A stretch of DNA of 64,000 nucleotides from Pseudomonadota bacterium (GTDB taxonomy: Bacteria > Pseudomonadota > Alphaproteobacteria > Rhizobiales > Hyphomicrobiaceae). Positions 50,490 to 59,734 of the stretch are shown here, piece by piece. The stretch is taken from NCBI GenBank assembly GCA_023412805.1, contig JAEZRM010000064.1:310001-374000 (forward strand), given 5' to 3'. Positions within the stretch are counted from its first letter, which is position 1, and the number at the start of each line of letters is the position of its first letter. Both the position numbers and the translations under genes were made by a program. The notes under the pieces are model-generated. The model worked only from the letters and a program-made list of their open reading frames with translations. It was not told the origin of the DNA and ran no database searches.

Positions 50490-50945
50490 ATGACAGTGGA
50501 TATCGAGCAGCGCGTCGAGGATCTTCTCAAGCACACGGCGGTGTGGGACGAGACCAAGGAAACGCTGCGCGAGCTTCTCGCCGAGCACAAGGGCGGCACC
50601 CTGGACGCGGACGATGCCAAGTACATCGAAGGTCTGCACAAAAAGATGTTTCCGGGTCGGAATGCTGCGGCGGGCGCGCCTGCGGCAGCCGCCCCGAAAA
50701 CAGGCGTCTCGAACACGCGCGACATGCGTAACGTCAAGGCGGACAACGATGATGCGAACCCGTCGAGCGCGCGCAGCGGGCTCCCTGCCGCCGAGCTGAT
50801 CGATGCGCTCCGCGAAGATATCGCCAATCTTGTCATACCCGGCGACATGAACGCGCGCGATGCCGCCGAGCAGGAACTGCGCGGTGAGATTCTCGAAGCA
50901 CTGCAGACGACGCTCAATGAGCTGGCGGCCAGGAAGGAAAGCTGA
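50490..50945 (+). CDS. Uncharacterised protein encoded between trpB and trpA
   Basis: A 151-residue protein I do not recognise. The N-terminal third (VDIEQRVEDLLKHTAVWDET, KGGTLDADDAKYIEGLHKK) is acidic and helical. A low-complexity Ala/Pro linker (AAAGAPAAAAPKTG) follows. The C-terminal part (LPAAELIDALREDIANLV, AAEQELRGEILEALQTTL) is again helical with heptad-like spacing. No cysteine, signal peptide or membrane segment. It starts at ATG 50490 with AGAGGGG upstream and ends six bases before trpA, so it is translated with the trp genes. Function is unknown; position suggests a link to tryptophan synthase. Confidence 0.75.
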   Translation: MTVDIEQRVEDLLKHTAVWDETKETLRELLAEHKGGTLDADDAKYIEGLHKKMFPGRNAAAGAPAAAAPKTGVSNTRDMRNVKADNDDANPSSARSGLPAAELIDALREDIANLVIPGDMNARDAAEQELRGEILEALQTTLNELAARKES

Positions 50946-50951
50946 GGCACC

Positions 50952-51815
50952 ATGCGCCCCGAAACGCGCCCAGAGACTAGCTCCCAGACCCGTATCGACC
51001 GCTGCTTTGCCGCGCTGAAGCGCGAGGGGCGTCCCGCATTCGTGACGTTCGTCACGGCAGGCGATCCGGACTACGAGACGTCCAAGGCGATCCTGCTCGG
51101 ACTCCCTGGAGCCGGTGCCGACGTCATCGAAATCGGCATGCCCTTCTCCGATCCCATGGCAGACGGGCCCGCCGTGCAGGCGTCATCGCTGCGCGCGCTC
51201 AAAGCCGGTCAGACTATGAAGCGCACGCTTCAGCTCGTCCGCGAGTTCCGGGCCAAGGACAATCTCACGCCCATCATTCTCATGGGGTACTACAACCCGA
51301 TCTATGTGTACCCGAGCGCCACCTTCCTCGATGAGGCGCGGGATGCGGGCGTTGATGGCATGATCGTCGTCGACGTGCCGCCTGAAGCCGACGAGGAGCT
51401 CTGCCTGCCGGCCATGGAGCGGAGCCTGAGCTTTATCCGGCTCGCGACGCCGACCACCGACGACAAGCGCCTGCCTGCGGTGCTCGCGAACACCTCGGGC
51501 TTCGTCTATTATGTTTCCATTACCGGCATCACGGGCGCGGCAGCCCCGGTGGTATCGGATGTGCGCGATCAGGTGGCGCGAATCAAGCGCTCGACGCCGC
51601 TACCGGTGGTGGTAGGTTTCGGCGTCCGCACGCCGGAGCAGGCACGGACCCTCGCGGACTGTGCCGACGGCGTGGTGGTTGGCTCGGCTCTGGTCGAGGC
51701 CATCCGCACGACGCTAGGACCGGATGGTAAAGCTGGGCCCGATACGATTTCCTCCGTGCACAGGGTCGTTCAGAACCTGGCAGCGGGATTGCGCAGCGCC
51801 GCGCCGCGTGTTTGA
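50952..51815 (+). CDS. trpA: Tryptophan synthase alpha chain
   Basis: Splits indole-3-glycerol phosphate into indole and glyceraldehyde 3-phosphate. The 287-residue barrel has AFVTFVTAGDPDYE, the catalytic glutamate in DVIEIGMPFSDPMADGP, and the phosphate loop GFGVRTPEQA. Six bases after the small gene, with GAGG upstream. A gap of 260 bases follows before accD, without a clear terminator. Confidence 0.96.
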   Translation: MRPETRPETSSQTRIDRCFAALKREGRPAFVTFVTAGDPDYETSKAILLGLPGAGADVIEIGMPFSDPMADGPAVQASSLRALKAGQTMKRTLQLVREFRAKDNLTPIILMGYYNPIYVYPSATFLDEARDAGVDGMIVVDVPPEADEELCLPAMERSLSFIRLATPTTDDKRLPAVLANTSGFVYYVSITGITGAAAPVVSDVRDQVARIKRSTPLPVVVGFGVRTPEQARTLADCADGVVVGSALVEAIRTTLGPDGKAGPDTISSVHRVVQNLAAGLRSAAPRV

Positions 51816-52075
51816 TGTGCATATCGACAAGGGCGAATCGGCCACGTCGTTAAGCATGGCGGGGCTGAGGGCGCTCGAAGCCTCAGGTTCGCCACAATTG
51901 GGCGCCGATTGATCGGCGTGCTGCATCCGATCGGGGATTGCCGCGCCGTAAGCTAAGAATAGCGTTGGGCGCGCGGGCGTAGTAGGCGAAACGGCTGAGC
52001 TGGGTTAGAGACTGCTCGCCGACGACCGCTCTAACAAGATCGAGTTAAGGCGAACTGCGGAAGCGGGACACTAGC

Positions 52076-53167
52076 GTGAACTGGATCAACAACGTCGTCC
52101 GTCCGAAGATTCGGAGCCTGCTCACGACCCGTCGTGAGCCGCCGGATGACTTTTGGAAGAAGTGCCCCGGTTGCGGGCAGATGTCCGACCGCCGGACGCT
52201 GGAGGAGGCGCAACTCGTCTTTGCCTGCTGCGGCCACCACGACCGCATGACGGCGGACCAGCGCCTGAAGAATGTCTTCGATGGCGGCAGCTATACGCGC
52301 CTCCCTTCGCCGCACGTGCCTGTCGACCCGCTCAAGTTCCGCGACGGGCGCCGCTATACGGATCGCCTCAAGGACAGCAAGGCCGCGACAGGTCTCGAGG
52401 ATGCGGTGCTCCTCGCCGATGGCAAGCTCGGTGGGCAGTCCGTCACCGCCGCCGCGCAGGACTTCCGCTTCATGGGTGGATCGCTCGGCATGGCCGCCGG
52501 CGAAGCCATCATCACGGGCATGATGCACGCGGTGGCCAAGGGCCAGCCCTTCATCCTTTTCGCGGCATCAGGCGGCGCGCGCATGCAGGAGGGCATTCTC
52601 TCGCTCATGCAGATGCCGCGCACGACCATCGCGGTGCAGAAGTTGCGCGAGGCACGTCTGCCCTACATCGTCGTGCTGACCGACCCGACCACGGGCGGCG
52701 TCACCGCGTCCTATGCCATGCTCGGCGATATCCAGATTGCGGAGCCGGGTGCGCTCATCTGCTTTGCCGGCCCGCGCGTCATCCAGCAGACGATCCGCGA
52801 GCAGCTGCCCGAGGGCTTCCAGCGCGCGGAGTACCTCTTCGCCCACGGCATGATCGACATGGTCGTGCATCGCCACAAGCTCACCGAGACGCTGGCGCGC
52901 ATCGTCGGCATTCTCATGGCTGGCCGTGCGAAGATCGCCGCGACCGCCAAGGGCGCGGCGGACCCGCTGAAGCACGTCAATGGCCATGTGAACGGCACGT
53001 CGGTCGATCCCAAGCTGCTCGGCACGAGCGCGCGCGACGCGGAGACGGTCCATGCCGAGCCGGTAGCGGACGAGGATCGCTTCGTGACGCAGTCCAAGAA
53101 GGGACAGGCGCGCAGCGGCGATACGGGGGCGAAGCCGCCGGCCAAGGGCGCGCCGAATAATCCTTGA
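52076..53167 (+). CDS. accD: Acetyl-CoA carboxylase carboxyltransferase subunit beta
   Basis: Forms the carboxyltransferase with AccA for malonyl-CoA synthesis. The 363-residue product starts at GTG 52076 (NWINNVVRPKIRS), the usual N terminus. The zinc ribbon is irregular: Cys30 and Cys33 are present, but the second pair reads FACC (residues 49-52), so Phe49 stands where the third zinc ligand is expected and Cys51 is next to Cys52. The carboxyltransferase core (MLGDIQIAEPGALICFAGPRVI) is intact. The tail beyond residue 300 is a low-complexity extension. It is followed by folC, a conserved pair. Confidence 0.95.
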   Translation: MNWINNVVRPKIRSLLTTRREPPDDFWKKCPGCGQMSDRRTLEEAQLVFACCGHHDRMTADQRLKNVFDGGSYTRLPSPHVPVDPLKFRDGRRYTDRLKDSKAATGLEDAVLLADGKLGGQSVTAAAQDFRFMGGSLGMAAGEAIITGMMHAVAKGQPFILFAASGGARMQEGILSLMQMPRTTIAVQKLREARLPYIVVLTDPTTGGVTASYAMLGDIQIAEPGALICFAGPRVIQQTIREQLPEGFQRAEYLFAHGMIDMVVHRHKLTETLARIVGILMAGRAKIAATAKGAADPLKHVNGHVNGTSVDPKLLGTSARDAETVHAEPVADEDRFVTQSKKGQARSGDTGAKPPAKGAPNNP

Positions 53168-53248
53168 GATGTCTTGCGTGATGCCGCTACGCCAGCGGCG
53201 TAGCAACGCGTATTCGCGCATGTTCAGCGAGGTCGAAGAGACGCCATC

Positions 53249-54568
53249 ATGAGCACCCTCGACGACCTGCTCGCGCGCATGAAGCAGCTTCATCCGCTGC
53301 TCATCGACCTGTCGCTCGAACGCGTCGAGCGCCTGCTCGCCGAACTCGACAGCCCTCATGAGCGCCTGCCGGCCGTCGTGCACATTGCCGGCACTAACGG
53401 TAAAGGCTCGACCACGGCGTTTCTAAAGGCGATGCTCGAAGCGGCGGGCAAACGCGTTCATGTCTACACCTCGCCGCATCTCGTACGTTTCAACGAGCGC
53501 ATTGCGCTCGCCGGACCGAATGGCGCGCAGCCTATCGACGAAGACGCGCTTGCCAGCCTGCTCGCGCGCGTCGAGCAGGTGAATGCCGGCCAGCCCATCA
53601 CGTTCTTCGAGATCACGACGGCAGCGGCATTCCTCGCCTTCGCCGAGAACCCTGCTGATTTCCTGCTGCTCGAAGTCGGCCTCGGCGGGCGGCTCGATAC
53701 GACGAATGTCGTTGCAAAACCGGCGCTGACCGTCATCACGCCGATCTCCATGGACCACGCCGACAAGCTCGGCGATACCGTGCAGAAGATCGCGGTCGAG
53801 AAGGCCGGTATCATGAAACGCGGCGTCGCGTGCGTAACCGCGCGGCAGACGCCCCAGGTCGACGAGGTGCTCGAAGCCGAAGCTGGCCGCCATCGTGCGC
53901 GCCTGATCCGCTGGGGTGAGCATTTCGACGCTTTCGCCCAGCGGGGCAGATTGGTGTTCCAGCGCGAGGATCGTCTGCTCGATCTTCCCATGCCGGCGCT
54001 GATCGGCCCGCATCAGATCGTCAATGCCGGCACGTCGATCGCCGCCGCCCTGGAGCTCGGCCTCGATGAGCGCGCGATCGCCGCGGGCCTGGCCGGCGCG
54101 CGCTGGCCGGCGCGGATGCAGCTTCTCGGGCGCGGCGCCCTCACGCAAGACCTGCGCCCCGACTGCGAGCTGTGGCTCGACGGTGGGCACAATCCGGCGG
54201 CGGGCGAAGTGCTGGCCCGCACGCTTGCGGATCTCGAGGAGCGGTCGCCGCGGCCGCTGGCTCTGATCGTCGGCATGATGGGGCAGAAGGATGCGGCCGG
54301 CTTTCTGCAGCCGTTCGTCGGTCTGGCGCGGCAGGTCGTGACGGTACCGGTGCCCGGTGCGCACATGCCGCCGGTCGATCCCGACGTGCTGGCCGATATC
54401 GCGCGCAAGGTCGGCCACAACGCCACCGCGGCGGAGAGTGTGGCGGAGGCCTTGGGCATCGCGGCCGGCACCACGGATGGTCCGCTGCGCATTCTGATCT
54501 GCGGCTCGCTCTATCTGGCGGGCCATGTCCTGGCCCTTCAGGAGGGCCGCGAGACGCAGAGTAATTGA
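53249..54568 (+). CDS. folC: Folylpolyglutamate synthase / dihydrofolate synthase
   Basis: Adds glutamate to dihydropteroate and folates. The 439-residue Mur-ligase-family enzyme has the P-loop VHIAGTNGKGSTTAFL near residue 46 and EVGLGGRLDTTNV, the ATP- and Mg-binding segment. The C-terminal domain starts with the DGGHNPAAG motif. It starts at ATG 53249. It is the last gene of the ihfB-trp-accD-folC block; tRNA-Val follows. Confidence 0.95.
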   Translation: MSTLDDLLARMKQLHPLLIDLSLERVERLLAELDSPHERLPAVVHIAGTNGKGSTTAFLKAMLEAAGKRVHVYTSPHLVRFNERIALAGPNGAQPIDEDALASLLARVEQVNAGQPITFFEITTAAAFLAFAENPADFLLLEVGLGGRLDTTNVVAKPALTVITPISMDHADKLGDTVQKIAVEKAGIMKRGVACVTARQTPQVDEVLEAEAGRHRARLIRWGEHFDAFAQRGRLVFQREDRLLDLPMPALIGPHQIVNAGTSIAAALELGLDERAIAAGLAGARWPARMQLLGRGALTQDLRPDCELWLDGGHNPAAGEVLARTLADLEERSPRPLALIVGMMGQKDAAGFLQPFVGLARQVVTVPVPGAHMPPVDPDVLADIARKVGHNATAAESVAEALGIAAGTTDGPLRILICGSLYLAGHVLALQEGRETQSN

Positions 54569-54656
54569 ACCCGCCAACTGTAGTTGCGCGGCCTCGCGGC
54601 CTGGGATAAAGAGCGGGTGCCTTTCGCGCCCGGCTACCGGCGCAGCGAAAGAGAGC

Positions 54657-54731
54657 GGGCGCGTAGCTCAGCGGTAGAGCACACCCTTCACACGGGTGGG
54701 GTCACAGGTTCAATCCCTGTCGCGCCCACCA
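54657..54731 (+). tRNA. tRNA-Val (anticodon CAC)
   Basis: A 75-base cloverleaf with acceptor stem GGGCGCG (54657-54663) pairing with CGCGCCC (54721-54727), then A and encoded CCA. The anticodon arm is ACCC-TTCACAC-GGGT, giving anticodon CAC, which reads the valine codon GUG. The T arm is ACAGG-TTCAATC-CCTGT. It lies 88 bases after folC; the rest of the 321-base gap up to the aldolase gene shows no other feature and no integrase or att site. Confidence 0.95.
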
Positions 54732-54889
54732 TGCGCCATCGCTACCCCTCCGTGACCGCTGGAATTCGCCTCGTGCCCCCATGCCCGCGCGCGTGGGCAA
54801 TGCGCCAATCATCGTTGCCGAAAGGCCGATATTGGAGGACGCTCGCGGTATCTTCAGTCCACCAAAACATCTGATGGGGAAACGCCAGC

Positions 54890-55720
54890 ATGCGCCAGAA
54901 CCGCCTCCGCGCCCTGCTCAATGCGAACCAGCCGACAATCGGCACGCACCTGTTGTCGAGTTGGCCGACCCTCGTCGAGCTGATCGGCGATGCCGGCAAC
55001 TACGACTACGTCGAGTTCACGGCCGAGTACGCGCCGTTCACCATGCACGATCTCGACAACCTCGGCCGGGCACTGGAGCTCAAGAACCTCGGCGGCATGA
55101 TCAAGGTCGAGCAAACGCAATGGACGCATCAATCCATGCGTGCGATCGGCTCGGGCTTCCAGAGCATCCTGTTCGCCGATGTGCGCACCGTCGCCGATGC
55201 CGAGGCCTGCATCGCGGCCGTGCGTGCGGAGACACCCGGCACCGGCGGACGCTTGGGCGTCGGTATGCGGCGCGACGTCGGCACCGTGCGCGAAGGCGGC
55301 TCGCCGGCCTATGTCGAGGCGCTCAATGACGCCGTGATCGCCATCATGGTCGAGAAGCGGGAATGCGTCGAAGATCTCGACGCGATCCTGTCCGTCAAAG
55401 GTATCGACATGGTGCAGTTTGGAAGCTCCGACTACTCCATGAGCCTCGGCCTTACCGGCCAGCGGAGCCACCCCGACGTCGTGAAGGCTGAGCGCAAGAC
55501 CATCGAGACGGCGTTGAAGATGGGCCTGCATCCGCGTGTGGAACTCGCCGACATCAAGCAGGCGGCGCCCTACATCGAAATGGGCGTGAAACATTTCTGC
55601 ATCGGATGGGACGTCCGGATTCTCTACAACTGGTGGCAGGCCAACGGGGAGGGTATGCGGGGAATGCTGACAGGCGCGAGCCCAGCTTCTCCGGCGAAGA
55701 AGAGCGCCAGCACCTACTAG
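54890..55720 (+). CDS. HpcH/HpaI-family aldolase
   Basis: A 276-residue TIM-barrel metal-dependent aldolase of the HpcH/HpaI (2-oxo-acid aldolase / citrate lyase beta) family. The first strand is PTIGTHLLSSWPTLVELIG, the metal ligand glutamate region is DYVEFTAEYAPF, and MVEKRECVEDLDAIL and DMVQFGSSDYSMSLGL complete the core. Such enzymes cleave 2-keto-3-deoxy or 4-hydroxy-2-oxo acids. The Trp/Tyr-rich tail (IGWDVRILYNWWQANGEGM) is distinctive. Substrate unknown. It stands alone. Confidence 0.9.
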   Translation: MRQNRLRALLNANQPTIGTHLLSSWPTLVELIGDAGNYDYVEFTAEYAPFTMHDLDNLGRALELKNLGGMIKVEQTQWTHQSMRAIGSGFQSILFADVRTVADAEACIAAVRAETPGTGGRLGVGMRRDVGTVREGGSPAYVEALNDAVIAIMVEKRECVEDLDAILSVKGIDMVQFGSSDYSMSLGLTGQRSHPDVVKAERKTIETALKMGLHPRVELADIKQAAPYIEMGVKHFCIGWDVRILYNWWQANGEGMRGMLTGASPASPAKKSASTY

Positions 55721-55743
55721 GCGGCCAGAACATCCCCAAGGGT

Positions 55744-55796
55744 CGGAGTTCGACACTCCGGCCCCCGGCAGATGGGGCGGCCGGACCTGCCGCCCC
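55744..55796 (+). terminator. Two hairpins after the aldolase gene
   Basis: CGGAGT/ACTCCG (55744-55760) and GGGGCGGC/GCCGCCCC (55774-55796). Both are perfect but lack a following T-tract. They start 23 bases after the stop and probably mark the 3' end. The rest of the gap to ugd shows no gene. Confidence 0.5.
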
Positions 55797-55970
55797 AAAC
55801 CCGAATTACCGGCAATCCAGGCCTTCCATGCGGCGTCGAGCCGCTTGACCCTGCCCGGTCGGCGATTGATCCTGTCCTGTAATTGCGACAATGCGCGATT
55901 ATGTATCGGGGCACCGCTTTCGGGCTCGAGGCGCGGCGGCGGTGCGGCCTAGTTTGGTGGGGTGGGTTTC

Positions 55971-57278
55971 ATGAATATCGTGATGGTGGGGTCGGGCTAC
56001 GTTGGGCTCGTATCGGGGGCCTGCTTTGCCGATTTCGGGCACAACGTCACCTGCGTCGACAAGGACGTAGGCAAGATCGACGCGCTCAAGGCAGGGCGCA
56101 TCCCGATTTTCGAGCCGGGTCTCGCCGAGATCGTTGCCAAGAACATGAAGAGCGGTCAGCTCGCCTTCACGACCGAGCTCGCTGAGGCTGTCGCGGCAGC
56201 CGACGCCGTCTTCATCGCGGTCGGCACGCCATCCCGTCGCGGCGACGGTCATGCTGACCTCTCGTATGTGCACGAAGCCGCGCGCGAGATCGCTCGCGCC
56301 GTGAAGGGCTTCACGGTCGTCGTGACCAAATCGACGGTTCCGGTGGGCACGGGCGACGATGTCGAGCGCATCATCGCCGAGACCAACAAAGATGCGGACG
56401 TCGCGGTGGCTTCGAACCCAGAGTTCCTGCGCGAAGGCGCGGCCATCTCCGACTTCAAGCGCCCGGATCGGATCGTCGTCGGTACGGATGACGATCGCGC
56501 ACGTCAGGTTATGAACGAGATCTACCGGCCGCTCTTCATCAACGCTTCTCCGATGATGTTCACGACGCGCCGCACGGCCGAGCTGATCAAGTATGCCGGC
56601 AATGCCTTCCTCGCGATGAAGATCACGTTCATCAACGAGATCGCTGATCTCTGCGAGCGCGTTGGCGCCAACGTGCAGGAGGTGGCGCGCGGTATCGGGT
56701 CCGACAATCGCATCGGTAGCAAGTTCCTGCACGCCGGCCCCGGCTATGGCGGGTCATGCTTTCCGAAGGATACGTTGGCGCTCGTGAAGACGGCGCAGGA
56801 TCATGACGCGCCCTTGCGTCTCATCGAGACGACGGTCGCCGTCAACGATCAGCGCAAGCGGGCTATGGCGCGCAAGATCATCTCGGCTATGGGCGGCGAT
56901 GTGCGTGGCAAGACCATCGCGATCCTCGGCCTCACGTTCAAGCCGAATACGGACGACATGCGCGAATCCCCGGCGCTGTCGATCGTCCAGACCTTGCAGG
57001 ATGCGGGTGCCGTGATCCGCGCCTATGATCCCGAGGGCATGGAGCAGGCGAAATCGCTCATGCCGGATGTTGCGTACTGCAAGAACCCCTACGAGGCGGC
57101 CAAGGACGCCTCCGTCATAGCGCTCGTCACCGAGTGGGATCAGTTCCGGGCGCTCGATTTCAAGCGGCTGAAGAAAGCCGTTGCGACGCCATTGCTGGTC
57201 GATCTACGCAATGTCTACCGGCCGGAGGAAGTGTCCCGGCACGGCTTCACCGTTGTCGGTATTGGCCGAAAGACCTAG
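55971..57278 (+). CDS. ugd: UDP-glucose 6-dehydrogenase
   Basis: Oxidises UDP-glucose to UDP-glucuronate for polysaccharide and lipid A precursors. The 435-residue product has the NAD motif VGSGYVGLVSG, catalytic Cys263 in GYGGSCFPKDT, and the substrate segment NPEFLREGAAI. The start at 55971 (MNIVMVG) is the family N terminus; an in-frame ATG at 55962 adds three residues. No other polysaccharide gene is nearby. Confidence 0.96.
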   Translation: MNIVMVGSGYVGLVSGACFADFGHNVTCVDKDVGKIDALKAGRIPIFEPGLAEIVAKNMKSGQLAFTTELAEAVAAADAVFIAVGTPSRRGDGHADLSYVHEAAREIARAVKGFTVVVTKSTVPVGTGDDVERIIAETNKDADVAVASNPEFLREGAAISDFKRPDRIVVGTDDDRARQVMNEIYRPLFINASPMMFTTRRTAELIKYAGNAFLAMKITFINEIADLCERVGANVQEVARGIGSDNRIGSKFLHAGPGYGGSCFPKDTLALVKTAQDHDAPLRLIETTVAVNDQRKRAMARKIISAMGGDVRGKTIAILGLTFKPNTDDMRESPALSIVQTLQDAGAVIRAYDPEGMEQAKSLMPDVAYCKNPYEAAKDASVIALVTEWDQFRALDFKRLKKAVATPLLVDLRNVYRPEEVSRHGFTVVGIGRKT

Positions 57279-57399
57279 CATACGAGAGACTTTCAGAACG
57301 GCTTGATCAATCGGCTTGCGTCGGCTCCGCCCCGCGCGAGCCGCAAGAATGTGCAGCGCGTTTGATCTGCTCGCCGCGCCAACCAGGAGGAAATGCGTG

Positions 57400-58077
57400 A
57401 TGCTGAAGTTCTACTTCTCAGGCGCCCCGAACCCGACCAAGGTTGCTCTCTTCCTCGAAGAGGCGGGATTGCCGTACGAGCCGATCCCCGTCGACACGCG
57501 CAGGGGCGAGCAGTTCAAGCCCGAGTTCGTGGCCATCAACCCAAATTCGAAAGTGCCGGCGATCGTCGATGGCGACGCTGTCGTCTTCGACTCGAATGCG
57601 ATTCTTCTTTATCTCGGCGAAAAGACCGGCAAGTTCATGCCGCCGAACACGCCGGCCAATCGCGGTACGCTGCTCTCCTGGCTGATGTTCGTTGCTTCGG
57701 GCGTCGGTCCTTATGCCGGCCAGGCCGTGCACTTCCAGCATTACGCGCCCGAGAAGCTGGCCTACGCGCAGAAGCGTTACACCTTCGAAGCCGAGCGCCA
57801 CTTCGGCATCCTCAACACGCACCTAGCCTCGCACCGCTACATGGTTGGAGACACCTACTCGATCGTCGACATGGATGTGTGGGGCTGGGCGCGGCTCATC
57901 CCGATGGTGCTGTCGAAGGAAGCTTTGGCCGACTATCCAAACCTGAAGCGACTCGTGGATGAAATCGAGGCGCGGCCGGCAGCGCAGCGTGCGCTCAAGC
58001 TCAAGGAGCGCTTCACCTTCAAGACCGAGAATGACGACGAAGCGCGCCGGAATATGTTCCGCCACATCACGGCGTGA
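57400..58077 (+). CDS. Glutathione S-transferase (YfcG/Nu-like)
   Basis: A 225-residue cytosolic GST. The thioredoxin-like domain has YFSGAPNPTKVALFLEEAGLPYE and VPAIVDGDAVVFDSNAILLYLGEKTG, with the glutathione-binding Ser-Asn pair SNAIL. The C-terminal helical domain follows (MVGDTYSIVDMDVWGWARL). It starts at ATG 57400 after AGGAGG. Twelve bases separate it from the DehI-like gene, suggesting a two-gene operon possibly handling halogenated or electrophilic compounds. Confidence 0.92.
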   Translation: MLKFYFSGAPNPTKVALFLEEAGLPYEPIPVDTRRGEQFKPEFVAINPNSKVPAIVDGDAVVFDSNAILLYLGEKTGKFMPPNTPANRGTLLSWLMFVASGVGPYAGQAVHFQHYAPEKLAYAQKRYTFEAERHFGILNTHLASHRYMVGDTYSIVDMDVWGWARLIPMVLSKEALADYPNLKRLVDEIEARPAAQRALKLKERFTFKTENDDEARRNMFRHITA

Positions 58078-58089
58078 GCGGAGCGGGCT

Positions 58090-58920
58090 ATGGCCGGCGA
58101 GATCAGCGAGGCTGAAGCCACGGGCGAGATCGCGACGATCTTCGTGGAGCTGAGGACGCTTTGGGGCGTGCCGTATGTCTCGGCGATCCATCGCTATCTC
58201 GCGGCGAAGCCTGGCTTTCTCGAATGGGCCTGGGGGGCCGTGGCACCTGCTTTCCGCGATGGCAGCGGGCAGGAAGCTGCGTGGCGGTGCGCGGCGGGCC
58301 TTTCCGTGCCGCCACTCGATCCCATTCCGGCGGCGGCCTTGCGCGTGTGGGACATTGATAGAGCGGCCCTCGCCGATGTGCGCAATGCGGCAGAAGGTTT
58401 TGTTCGTGTCGCGCCCGTCAACATGGTCTTTGCGGGGCTGGTGAAGCAGCTTCTCGAAGGTGCGGCGCCGTCCGGTGCTGAGACGAAGCGGCCGACGTGG
58501 CACGCGCCATCTCCACTGCCGGCACCGCCGGAGATGGTCGATCTCGCGTCGCTCGATCCGGCGGCGCGCGCGGCGACCATGCTTCTCGCATCCGAAATGG
58601 GCGGCAAGCCGTTCGTGCCGGGCCTTTACCGGATGCTCGCGCACTGGCCGGGGCTCATGGCGCATCTTGCAACGTCCCTCGGCCCGCGTCTTGTGAGCGC
58701 GCCGCTAACATCGGCCTTCGATGAGCTGCGCCGGCGCATCGATGGCGTCGTGCCTGAAGTTCTCGCGGGCCTGCCGCCCGTATTGTCGGCGCGCTCACGC
58801 CCGTCCGATGCCGATCGCGCTGATTTCTTCAATGTCGGGCAGACCTACCGGCGCACGAGCCCTGAACTGGTCGTCGTCGGCCAGCTCCTGCTGGACGCAC
58901 TGCCAAAGCAGATGGACTGA
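58090..58920 (+). CDS. DehI-family protein (group I haloacid dehalogenase-like)
   Basis: A 276-residue helical protein built of two similar halves. Each begins with a related pattern: SEAEATGEIATIFVELRTLWGVPYVSAIHRYLAAKPGFLEW near the N terminus, and PAARAATMLLASEMGGKPFVPGLYRMLAHWPGLMAHL in the second half. This pseudo-dimer layout is that of DehI-type halocarboxylic acid dehalogenases. The catalytic aspartate could not be placed by eye, so activity is unproven. It follows the GST gene at 12 bases and is convergent with nadX. Confidence 0.75.
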   Translation: MAGEISEAEATGEIATIFVELRTLWGVPYVSAIHRYLAAKPGFLEWAWGAVAPAFRDGSGQEAAWRCAAGLSVPPLDPIPAAALRVWDIDRAALADVRNAAEGFVRVAPVNMVFAGLVKQLLEGAAPSGAETKRPTWHAPSPLPAPPEMVDLASLDPAARAATMLLASEMGGKPFVPGLYRMLAHWPGLMAHLATSLGPRLVSAPLTSAFDELRRRIDGVVPEVLAGLPPVLSARSRPSDADRADFFNVGQTYRRTSPELVVVGQLLLDALPKQMD

Positions 58921-58924
58921 CCCC

Positions 58925-59734
58925 TCAAGTCCCGACGACCAGCGGTGCCGTGAAGCGCTGCAGCGTCGCGATCACGCTGTTGGCGACGGTCAATCCCGTA
59001 CGCGGGTTCTCCGGCGAGGGGATATTGGCGATCGTCATTGTCGCACTGCCCGAGTCGGAGCTGATCGTCACGGTATGCGTGTTGCGCTCGACACCAGGGT
59101 CCGCCCAAACCTCGACCTGCGTTGCATCGGGACCGACGCCCGCAAGACCGAGCGCCGCCGCGACGTTCACGTTCGCCGGAAAGGCTTTGGCCGCCGCACG
59201 CGCACTGCCGCGAAATACGCAAAGCGGCGCCGTGAGATTATCGACATTGATGTTGTTCTCGACGAGATGAGGCGCGCCCGCGAGGCCATTCGGCGGCTTT
59301 CGCGTCTCCAGGCGCACTTCGTGGACCTTGCCGACGGCCATGGCTCGCACCGTGTCGAGGCCGATGAGAGCGCCCGTCGGCACGACAATGCGTGCGCCGG
59401 TCGTCTTTGCCTTCTCGACGAGGTCCATGTTGCCGATCAGCGCACCAACCGAGAGCGGCATGAACCAGCGCCCGCGCGCGACGGCGGCCTCGGCCACTTC
59501 CCGGAAATGCGCGGCGGGGACGCACTCGATGATGATATCCGCGCGCTCGGCGAGTTCCGCGAGGCCGACAACCGCGGGCGGCGATTTCAGCTCGGCAACG
59601 CGTTCGCGCCCGCGTCCGATATCCTGGGCGCTGATCGCCGTGAGCGTAATGCCGGGCACGGCGCCCGCATCGACCATGCGAGCGACCTTGAGACCGATGG
59701 CGCCGAGGCCGGCAATTGCAAGTGTGTAGGCCAT
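58925..59734 (-). CDS. nadX: L-aspartate dehydrogenase
   Basis: Oxidises aspartate to iminoaspartate, either for NAD synthesis or aspartate breakdown. The 269-residue product has the NAD motif AGLGAIGLKVARM (residues 8-20), the catalytic core KAFPANVNVAAALGLAG and VEVWADP, and the conserved histidine in VERNTHTV. A good GGGGAG precedes the ATG. The neighbouring NAD genes nadA and nadC are not in the window, so a catabolic role is as likely. It is divergent from the hydroxyisobutyrate-dehydrogenase-like gene. Confidence 0.9.
   Translation of the reverse strand: MAYTLAIAGLGAIGLKVARMVDAGAVPGITLTAISAQDIGRGRERVAELKSPPAVVGLAELAERADIIIECVPAAHFREVAEAAVARGRWFMPLSVGALIGNMDLVEKAKTTGARIVVPTGALIGLDTVRAMAVGKVHEVRLETRKPPNGLAGAPHLVENNINVDNLTAPLCVFRGSARAAAKAFPANVNVAAALGLAGVGPDATQVEVWADPGVERNTHTVTISSDSGSATMTIANIPSPENPRTGLTVANSVIATLQRFTAPLVVGT

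Noticed and set aside
54657..54731. tRNA-Val as an integration site for a mobile element
   Set aside because: No integrase gene, no second copy of the tRNA 3' end, and ordinary genes on both sides.
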